From Candidatus Kapaibacterium sp. (GTDB lineage: Bacteria; Bacteroidota; Ignavibacteria; Kapaibacteriales; UBA2268): a stretch of DNA of 22,349 nucleotides. The notes under the pieces are model-generated. The model saw nothing but the letters and a program-made list of their open reading frames with translations. It searched no databases and was not told the origin of the DNA. The stretch lies in the NCBI GenBank assembly GCA_028691175.1, contig JAQUZU010000022.1, positions 1 through 22,349 on the forward strand, given 5' to 3'. Below are positions 16,188 to 22,349 of this stretch, piece by piece. Every line of letters starts with the position of its first letter. Positions within the stretch are counted from its first letter, which is position 1. Both the position numbers and the translations under genes were made by a program.

Positions 16188-16304
16188 AGGATATTTTCCT
16201 AAAAATAATTATAAAATTTTAAAAAATCACTTTATTGTAAAATATTATATATGAAAATTCGTTTATGAAATTATTCTTTGTGTGTAAAATTCGAAAAAGA
16301 AGCA

Positions 16305-16664
16305 ATGAAAATTTTTAGCAAAACCCCGCTAGCAGGCTTTTTGCAATATACTCCGGTTCGGTGTTACGAATATATAGAGCAAAAAAACGGCTTAGTAGAT
16401 GTATTGGTTCCGCGATTCAGAGATAAGTTTTTTGGTAAATTTTTACAACCACATTTGCGACATAAATATATCAACGCAAATTTAGATGAAATTGGGTCGG
16501 AAGCATGGAAATGTTGCGACGGAGAAACCAAAGCAACGGAAATTGCTAAAAAATTAAGCGAAAAATTTGGCGAAAAAGTGCATCCGGCAGATGAAAGATT
16601 GAATACGTTTTTAAATCAACTATATAAAAATAATTTTATTAACTTTAAAGAAAAGGTAAAATAA
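16305..16664 (+). CDS. PqqD-like small protein
   Basis: This 119-residue protein resembles the PqqD family, a winged-helix fold that binds precursor peptides (RRE-type recognition). Family features are ANLDEIGSEAWKCCDGETKATEIAKKL, broken here as NLDEIGSEAW and then DGETKATEIA, followed by a helical part ending in LYKNNFINF. The N-terminal 45 residues (TPLAGFLQYTPVRCYEYIEQ) are an extension beyond a minimal PqqD. No radical SAM enzyme, precursor peptide or transporter is next to it, so a role in peptide modification is not shown. It lies two bases before pepD and is probably co-translated with it. The start is the ATG at 16305; a TTG nine codons upstream is the only extension. Fold assignment is likely, function unknown. 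Confidence 0.7.
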   Translation: MKIFSKTPLAGFLQYTPVRCYEYIEQKNGLVDVLVPRFRDKFFGKFLQPHLRHKYINANLDEIGSEAWKCCDGETKATEIAKKLSEKFGEKVHPADERLNTFLNQLYKNNFINFKEKVK

Positions 16665-16666
16665 TC

Positions 16667-18127
16667 ATGGCAAGAAAACTAATCGGTATTCAGCCGGAAG
16701 CAGTATGGCAATATTTTGAAGAGTTGAGTGCAAATCCGCGCCCATCTAAAAAAGAAGGAAAAGCAACCGCTTGGTTGATAAATTGGGCGAAAGAACATAA
16801 ATTTGAAGTAGAACAAGATAAATGCGGAAACGTAGTGATTAGAAAACCGGCAACTCCGGGAATGGAAAACAAAAAAGCTGTCATTATTCAAGGTCATATT
16901 GATATGGTTTGCGAAAAGGAAACCGACATCGAGTTTGATTTTGAAAACGAAGGTATCAGACCATATATCGATGGCGATTATGTAACTGCAGAAGGTACTA
17001 CTCTTGGTGCAGACGACGGTATCGCAATTGCAATGGGTATGGCTATATTGGCTTCTACTGATATTCCTCATCCTGCAATGGAACTTCTCGCAACTTTAGA
17101 TGAAGAAACCGGCTTAACCGGTGCTACAAGCCTGGGTACAAATTTATTAAAAGGCGATATACTTATCAATCTTGACTCTGAAGTTGAAGGTACTTTCACA
17201 ATTGGATGTGCCGGTGGTATCAATACAGAAGCTTCATTCGCATATAAAGCAGAAGCATTTCCGAAAGACCACACTGCTTACAAAATTTCTTTAAAGGGCT
17301 TCCGTGGCGGACATTCCGGTATCGAAATTATTGACGGCAGAGCAAATGCAACTAAAGTTTTGAACAGAATTGTCTATAAACTTACCGAAGACCTCGATAT
17401 TCGCTTGTCTCATATTGAAGGCGGAAGCAAACATAATGCTATTCCGCGTGACGGCTACGCAATTATCGCTGTTCCAAACGCAAAAATCAAAGAATTTGAA
17501 GAGATTATGGCTACGTTTGTTGCTACAATTAAAAACGAATGGGAAAGCAAAGAGCCGAATATTATTATTACTACAGAAAAAGTTGCTGCTCCAAACAGAG
17601 TCATGGCAAAAGAAATGCATCATAATATGATAAAAGCATTCTATGCATGTCCTCACGGTGTTCTTCGGATGAGTCCGGATGTACCGGGATTGGTTCAGTC
17701 CTCTACAAACTTTGCGATTGTCGAAACACGCGAAAACGAAGTTTATTTATTAACTAATCAGAGAAGTTCTGTAGAATCAGAGAAGGACAACATCGTTAAC
17801 AAAGTAAAAACTACTTTGGAACTCGGTGGGGCAAAGGTTATTACATCAGAAGGTTATCCGGCATGGCAACCAAACATTCATTCTCCAATTTTGCAAATAG
17901 CTGCAAATGTTTATGAAAATTTATTTGGAAACAAAGCAAAAATTGAAATCATACACGCAGGTTTGGAATGTGGTTTGATTGGCGAAAAATATCCTCACAT
18001 GGATATGCTTTCATTTGGTCCGACATTGGTTGATGTTCACTCTCCATCGGAGAAATGTCATATCCCGACAACCATTAAGTGCTATCAATTATTGCAAGAA
18101 ATATTAAAAAATATTCCTAACAAATAA
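16667..18127 (+). CDS. pepD: Aminoacyl-histidine dipeptidase PepD (M20C)
   Basis: PepD is a cytosolic zinc dipeptidase with broad activity, including Xaa-His dipeptides such as carnosine. The 486-residue length is almost equal to E. coli PepD. All metal and catalytic residues are in place: H77 and D79 (QGHIDMVCEK), D116 (LGADDGIA), E146 and E147 (TLDEETGLTGA), D170 (INLDSE) and H458 (VDVHSPSEKC). The spacing matches that recalled for the E. coli enzyme, shifted by three residues. The lid domain includes GFRGGHSGIEI. It follows the PqqD-like gene by two bases and ends before a two-way terminator. No signal peptide is present. Confidence 0.96.
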   Translation: MARKLIGIQPEAVWQYFEELSANPRPSKKEGKATAWLINWAKEHKFEVEQDKCGNVVIRKPATPGMENKKAVIIQGHIDMVCEKETDIEFDFENEGIRPYIDGDYVTAEGTTLGADDGIAIAMGMAILASTDIPHPAMELLATLDEETGLTGATSLGTNLLKGDILINLDSEVEGTFTIGCAGGINTEASFAYKAEAFPKDHTAYKISLKGFRGGHSGIEIIDGRANATKVLNRIVYKLTEDLDIRLSHIEGGSKHNAIPRDGYAIIAVPNAKIKEFEEIMATFVATIKNEWESKEPNIIITTEKVAAPNRVMAKEMHHNMIKAFYACPHGVLRMSPDVPGLVQSSTNFAIVETRENEVYLLTNQRSSVESEKDNIVNKVKTTLELGGAKVITSEGYPAWQPNIHSPILQIAANVYENLFGNKAKIEIIHAGLECGLIGEKYPHMDMLSFGPTLVDVHSPSEKCHIPTTIKCYQLLQEILKNIPNK

Positions 18128-18139
18128 TTTGACCTACTC

Positions 18140-18181
18140 ATATAAAAATAGCGGAACTAAAAAGTCCCGCTATTTTTATAT
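18140..18181. terminator. Two-way terminator between pepD and recA
   Basis: A 19-base inverted repeat with a single A/C mismatch (a G-T wobble on the minus strand) surrounds an AAAA loop. The core is AATAGCGGAACT with AGTCCCGCTATT, and the outer arms are A- and T-rich. It lies between the convergent pepD and recA stops and fits termination in both directions. Confidence 0.85.
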
Positions 18182-18199
18182 ATTCTGCGATAAAACAAA

Positions 18200-19315
18200 T
18201 TATTTAGAGGTTTTGTCATTGGTATTATTGTAACTTGTCTGCAGTGCAGCACGTACCATCTTTTCCATTTCCTTAAATGCATCCGGATTTTCCGTGACGT
18301 ATTGCTTCAAAGCTTCCTTGCCCTGGAACCTTTCCGTTCCGAAAGTATACCATGAGCCGGCTTTTTGAACTATGTCAAATTCGGTTGCTACATCGACCAT
18401 ATCGCCAATTTTAGATACACCGGAGGCATACATAATGTCAAATTCAACTTCTTTATATGGTGCTGCAACTTTATTCTTTACTACTTTTACTTTTACGCGG
18501 TTTCCTACCGGAACAGAGCCCTCTTTAAGAATTTCTTTTCGGCGAACGTCTAAACGCAGTGATGCATAAAATTTCAAAGCATTTCCACCGGTTGTAACCT
18601 CAGGATTACCATAAACGACACCAATTTTATTTCTCAATTGATTTGTAAAAATAACGCAAGTTTTGGAAATAGAAATTGCCGCGTTTAATTTGCGCATTGC
18701 TTGGCTCATCAATCTGGCTTGTGCACCCATTTGTGCATCGCCCATGTCGCCTTCAATTTCAACTCGCGGTGTAAGTGCCGCAACAGAATCAAGCACAATT
18801 ACATCAATTGCATTACTGCGAACCAATGTTTCAAGAATCTCCAAAGCTTGCTCGCCAAATTCCGGTTGAGAAAGAAGAAGAGTATCAAGATTAACGCCGA
18901 GACGTTTCGCAAAATTCATGTCAAGTGCGTGCTCTGTATCGATAAAAGCAGCAAGACCACCTATTTTTTGTGCTTCTGCAATAATTTGCAGGCAAACACT
19001 TGTCTTGCCGGACGACTCCGGACCAAAAATCTCTATAACCCTTCCGCGCGGAACACCGCCAATTCCAATCGCCATATCAAGCGAAATGCAACCGGTTGAA
19101 ATATATTCTATTTGTGCCGGCGTTTTGTTGTCCAGTTTTACAATAGCCTCCTTACCGTAATTTTTTACAATTTGGTCTATCGCTAGTGTTGCAGCCTTTA
19201 ATTTCTCAGGTTTCACCGGTTCATAGTGAAATTCTTCTTTTTCTGCTTCCGGCTGAACATCTGTTTTGCCGGCATTTTTTTTTGCAATTTTTTTATCTAC
19301 TTCTGGGTTATCCAT
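18200..19315 (-). CDS. recA: Recombinase RecA
   Basis: RecA coats single-stranded DNA, drives strand exchange and triggers LexA cleavage. The 371-residue protein has Walker A GPESSGKT at 98-105 and the EHALD segment. It also has VLDSVAALTPR (Walker B region) and FTNQLRNKIGVVYGNPEVTTGGNALKFYAS, seen as NQLRNKIGV and then TTGGNALKFY. Walker A lies about 32 residues further in than in E. coli RecA. The N-terminal extension is lysine- and glutamate-rich, and there is no other Met between residue 1 and the core, so the start at 19315 is forced. A good AAAGGAA site precedes the ATG. The strongly acidic C-terminal tail of E. coli RecA is missing. It lies 29 bases after the Lon-like gene and probably shares its transcript. 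Confidence 0.97.
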   Translation of the reverse strand: MDNPEVDKKIAKKNAGKTDVQPEAEKEEFHYEPVKPEKLKAATLAIDQIVKNYGKEAIVKLDNKTPAQIEYISTGCISLDMAIGIGGVPRGRVIEIFGPESSGKTSVCLQIIAEAQKIGGLAAFIDTEHALDMNFAKRLGVNLDTLLLSQPEFGEQALEILETLVRSNAIDVIVLDSVAALTPRVEIEGDMGDAQMGAQARLMSQAMRKLNAAISISKTCVIFTNQLRNKIGVVYGNPEVTTGGNALKFYASLRLDVRRKEILKEGSVPVGNRVKVKVVKNKVAAPYKEVEFDIMYASGVSKIGDMVDVATEFDIVQKAGSWYTFGTERFQGKEALKQYVTENPDAFKEMEKMVRAALQTSYNNTNDKTSK

Positions 19316-19344
19316 ATCGTTCCTTTATTTTCGATGAAAAAACA

Positions 19345-21873
19345 TCAATTTTTTAATTTTTTTTTTGCCGGACGTTTTCTTCTTCCAAGCAGTTTTTCAA
19401 ATATATCATCTTTATCAACTTTGCGTAATTCCTCGATTTTTTGCATCGCAATACCAAGAACCGAGTTTTCCGGATAATTTCCGTCTTCATCAAGTTCTCC
19501 GGCTTCCATTCCGGTCATAATCGATAATCCTTCTTCTAATTTAGAAAAAGAATAGATATGAAATTTTCCGGCAGTCACGTCTTCGATTAAATTGCTATCG
19601 AGCATTAAATCATTAACATTTTGAATCGGAATTAATACGCCTTGTGTGCCCGTTAAGCCGCGTTCTTTACAGATCTCGTAAAATCCTTTGATTTTTTCGT
19701 TTACTCCGCCAATTGGTTGAACATCTCCCAGTTGGTTTACCGAACCGGTAATCGCAATATTTTGTTTTATCGGCAATTCTGCCAAAGCAGAAAGTATCAC
19801 ATATATTTCTGCGGCAGTAGCACTATCGCCATCAATTCCGCCATAGTTTTGTTCAAATGAAAGCGATGCTGTTAAATTCATTGCTTTCTTTTGTGCAAAC
19901 AGACGACGCAAAATACCGCTCAAAATTAATACAGCTTTATTATGAATCGAACCGCTCATTTCGGCTTCGCGCTCAATATTTATTACTCCGGAATTGCCCG
20001 CAGTAACAATTGCAGTAATTCTCGCAGGCTTGCCGAAATCAAAGAGCCCGGTATCCATAATCGTTAAGCCGTTTATTTGTCCGATGCGCTCGCCATCGGT
20101 ATCAATAAGCGTAATACCTTTTAAAATATACTGCTTAAGTTTTTCGTCAGTCATGTTGTTACGATATTCGCGGCGTGCTAATGCTTCATTTACGTTCTCG
20201 CGTGTTACAAGCGGAGATTTATGCCCATCAGCAAAGAAAGCCGCTTCGCGCAGAACATCTGTAATATCCGAAAATTTAAGTGTTATGCTGTCCTTTGTGC
20301 CGGCATGCTTTACTGCCCACTCAAGTACTGCAGCAACTCCGTCGGGGGAGAAAGGTGTAATTTGCTCTTTTTGCGAAATCTTAGTAATAAATCGTGCAAA
20401 ATAACCAAGCATCTCATCAGTGCGCTCGCCTTCATAATCAAACTGCGCATTGATTTTAAAAATCTTTTTAAACTCTTTTTCATAATGATACAGAGTGCGA
20501 TAGAGCGATAAACCTCCGATAATTATTACTTTTACATTTATTTTAATCGGTTCCGGCTTCAGGTGTAATTGAGTAACTTGGAAGTACGGATCGTACGCCT
20601 GAATTTCAAGATTATCATATAGTAAAATTCGCTTCAAAGTATTCCATACTTCCGGCTCAATAAACAGTTCAAGTGCGTTGACAATCAAAAAACCGTTGTC
20701 TGCACGCAATAAAGCACCTGATTTAATCTTTGTAAAATCCGTTTTCCAGAAGCCGCGATTATCGTAAGTGCGATCAATTGTACCAAACAAATTCGAATAT
20801 GTAGGGTTATTTTCAACGATAATCGGAACAGATTTCGTTGCAGAATTATCCAAAACAACATTCACTTCATATTGATTGAAAAACTCTTTACCCATCTCCT
20901 CATCGAGTTTCGCATCTTCATCGGAGACAATATCATCGGGCACAAAATATTTTAGGTTTTCGAGAATATGCTTCTTTACTTCAGCGATATAATCTGTAAC
21001 CGACTGTATTGTAAAGTCTTGCAAGTATTGTTCAAAAACGCTGTTTATTATTCCGCCTGCAACGCTGTTGTTCATCGCGAGAATATTATTCTTCAAATCT
21101 TGAACTAACTTAAGTTTTCGATATCTATAAGTATTGAAATAATCGTTCCGAACATTCAACAACAAACTTTCGTACTCTTTTGACTTCTCAAAAGTGATTG
21201 TTCCGTTTTCAACCAACGTATCAAGTTCATCAATATCGGTCGGAGTATCATTAATTTTCAGAACAATAATTTCCTGAGGTATTTCATCAGCTTCGCCCTC
21301 AACTTTTGTGCGCATGCAACCATTTTTTGTCAGCAATTCCTCCAATTCGGTCATAAGCATATTTTCTTGTTGCTGAAAATTCGCTATAAATTCGCGTTTC
21401 TTGTTTGCATGCTCGTCTTCTTCAAATGTTTTCGGCAGTCGTTCGCGAATTTCAGCTATTGCACCGGACATTGCTTTGGCAAAAATATTTCCCTTACCTC
21501 CTTCCAGCATAATAAGATGCGGAAAATCCGAGTTCTGGAAATTATTAACATAGCAATAATCGAATACTTCCGGAGTTTCCGTAGCGATTTTCGAAAGTAT
21601 TGACTTAACAGCAGTTGATCTGCCTGTTCCGGTCAGACCGGAAACAAAAATGTTATATCCTTTCGACTTTATTTTCGCACCAAGTTCGATTGCTTCTATT
21701 GCACGTGGCTGTCCGATAATGTCGTCTAATGGTTCTAATTCATTCGTTGATTGAAAATTTAGCAAGTCAGCCGGACATTTCCAAGAAAGATTGTCAGGCT
21801 TTACACTGTGTTGCTGTAAAAATGTATTGTAATCAAAAGTTGAGTTTTGATATTCTGTGATTTTCTGATCCAT
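19345..21873 (-). CDS. Lon-family ATP-dependent protease (AAA_32 type)
   Basis: This 842-residue protein joins an N-terminal ATPase region to a C-terminal Lon (S16) protease domain. The catalytic dyad is S684 (GIDGDSATAAEIY) and K727 (GGVNEKIKGF), 43 residues apart as in E. coli Lon. The Walker A site reads GLTGTGRST (79-87), with arginine in place of the usual lysine. A long charged middle region (about residues 110-330) is probably coiled coil. The ADNGFLIVNALELF segment is typical of the AAA_32/LonB-like group, relatives of E. coli YcbZ. There is no classical Lon N-terminal domain. The basic tail (GRRKRPAKKKLKN) could bind DNA or RNA. The ATG at 21871-21873 is chosen because the frame can otherwise only begin at a TTG inside the upstream gene. 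The substrate is unknown. Confidence 0.92.
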   Translation of the reverse strand: MDQKITEYQNSTFDYNTFLQQHSVKPDNLSWKCPADLLNFQSTNELEPLDDIIGQPRAIEAIELGAKIKSKGYNIFVSGLTGTGRSTAVKSILSKIATETPEVFDYCYVNNFQNSDFPHLIMLEGGKGNIFAKAMSGAIAEIRERLPKTFEEDEHANKKREFIANFQQQENMLMTELEELLTKNGCMRTKVEGEADEIPQEIIVLKINDTPTDIDELDTLVENGTITFEKSKEYESLLLNVRNDYFNTYRYRKLKLVQDLKNNILAMNNSVAGGIINSVFEQYLQDFTIQSVTDYIAEVKKHILENLKYFVPDDIVSDEDAKLDEEMGKEFFNQYEVNVVLDNSATKSVPIIVENNPTYSNLFGTIDRTYDNRGFWKTDFTKIKSGALLRADNGFLIVNALELFIEPEVWNTLKRILLYDNLEIQAYDPYFQVTQLHLKPEPIKINVKVIIIGGLSLYRTLYHYEKEFKKIFKINAQFDYEGERTDEMLGYFARFITKISQKEQITPFSPDGVAAVLEWAVKHAGTKDSITLKFSDITDVLREAAFFADGHKSPLVTRENVNEALARREYRNNMTDEKLKQYILKGITLIDTDGERIGQINGLTIMDTGLFDFGKPARITAIVTAGNSGVINIEREAEMSGSIHNKAVLILSGILRRLFAQKKAMNLTASLSFEQNYGGIDGDSATAAEIYVILSALAELPIKQNIAITGSVNQLGDVQPIGGVNEKIKGFYEICKERGLTGTQGVLIPIQNVNDLMLDSNLIEDVTAGKFHIYSFSKLEEGLSIMTGMEAGELDEDGNYPENSVLGIAMQKIEELRKVDKDDIFEKLLGRRKRPAKKKLKN

Positions 21874-21884
21874 ATATAAATATT

Positions 21885-22349
21885 TTAATACCAATAATAG
21901 TTAAACTGTGCATAAACACCGCGTCTGGTGTGATATCCGACTCCGATTCCGATCCATTTTTCAAAGAAATACTGGAAGCCTAAGCCGAAGGTGATTCCGC
22001 TATTTGTCTCTGTAGCCGGAGAGCAACGATACACCGTACCTTCTTTCGTGTCATCTTGGCGCTTTGCAAATAGCGAATCTGAACCAACACCATAGCCTAT
22101 ATTGACGAATGCAGTGTATTTTTCGTTTATATCATAGAAATAATATAAGTCGGTGGTAACGCCAATTGCGGCATATTTTTTCATATCAATCGCTTCTGTT
22201 GTCGATACAGTACGAGTTCGATCATAGCTCGGCATGGATTCGCCAATACCGGATACTCCGAACGAAACGCCAAATTTCCAATAGCGGAAACCAAGTCCAA
22301 AACCTAACGCGTTGCTGCCGTAGCCCGCATCAATAAATATTGATTTAAA
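21885..22349 (-). CDS. C-terminal part of an outer-membrane beta-barrel protein
   Basis: The frame is open from the right edge of the window to the stop at 21885, giving 154 residues of the C-terminus; the start lies outside. The sequence shows short alternating strands rich in Gly, Tyr and Phe (GFGLGFRYWKFGVSFGVS, and IGIGVGYHTRRGVYAQF). It ends in FNYYWY. A final aromatic residue and strands of this kind are typical of barrels inserted by the BAM machinery. No named family is recognised. The stop is 11 bases before the Lon-like start, so the two may be on one transcript. Confidence 0.7.
   Translation of the reverse strand, partial: FKSIFIDAGYGSNALGFGLGFRYWKFGVSFGVSGIGESMPSYDRTRTVSTTEAIDMKKYAAIGVTTDLYYFYDINEKYTAFVNIGYGVGSDSLFAKRQDDTKEGTVYRCSPATETNSGITFGLGFQYFFEKWIGIGVGYHTRRGVYAQFNYYWY

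Noticed and set aside
16265..16318. 17-codon frame (MKLFFVCKIRK...) overlapping the start of the PqqD-like gene, a possible leader peptide
   Set aside because: There is no attenuator hairpin, no run of regulatory codons and no ribosome site.
18701..19099. 132-codon plus-strand frame antisense to recA
   Set aside because: The recA frame is fully conserved and explains this frame as a by-product.
1..22349. tRNA, rRNA, CRISPR array, complete insertion sequence, phage or defence genes
   Set aside because: No cloverleaf, spaced direct repeats, full transposase or attachment-site pattern was seen on reading either strand.

Overview
The window is an AT-rich stretch of chromosome from a Gram-negative bacterium. 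It most resembles the Bacteroidota/Chlorobiota (FCB) branch. Four things point there. There are lipopolysaccharide and outer-membrane genes (rfaD, lptB, a beta-barrel protein). The F1Fo-ATPase genes are split, with no beta or epsilon gene beside atpA/atpG. The ATP synthase a subunit has a long N-terminal extension. A promoter in front of serC has the Bacteroidota layout (TTTG, 20 bases, TAATTTTG). The exact lineage cannot be fixed by eye; an AT-rich Ignavibacteria- or Kapabacteria-like relative is a guess.

Layout. 1-809 (+): the 3' part of a cation diffusion facilitator gene, broken by two frameshifts and one in-frame stop. 790-1566 (-): a TauE/SafE-type exporter. 1732-4577 (-): a TldD/TldE protease pair; only the zinc-bearing TldD partner has a Tat signal. 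4578-4946: a non-coding gap with the serC promoter. 4947-6032 (+): serC with its own terminator. 6169-12240 (+): the ATP synthase cluster atpZ-B-E-F-H-A-(rfaD)-G, with a heptose epimerase gene one base after atpA. 12312-14199 (+): an HtrA-type protease and lptB, ending in a two-way terminator that also serves the split transketolase pair on the other strand (14220-16136, -). 16305-18127 (+): a PqqD-like protein and the dipeptidase PepD, ending in a second two-way terminator shared with recA. 18200-21873 (-): recA behind a Lon-family protease, preceded by the C-terminal part of an outer-membrane barrel protein that runs off the right edge.

How the genes fit together. From atpZ to lptB (about 8 kb) all genes point the same way with small gaps, and I see no strong terminator until 14176-14216. 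This joins proton-driven ATP synthesis to envelope genes (heptose synthesis, periplasmic protease, LPS export ATPase). One hairpin between atpE and atpF may help set the excess of c subunit over b. The right part holds central carbon metabolism (transketolase), peptide turnover (PepD) and a proteolysis/DNA-repair pair (Lon-like, RecA).

Most genes here are ordinary housekeeping genes with intact motifs. I did not find a clearly new biological system. The points most worth a second look are the rfaD insertion, the atpE-atpF hairpin, the lptB stop codon inside a terminator loop, the lone PqqD-like gene, the TldD/TldE pair with a single Tat signal, and the decayed CDF gene.
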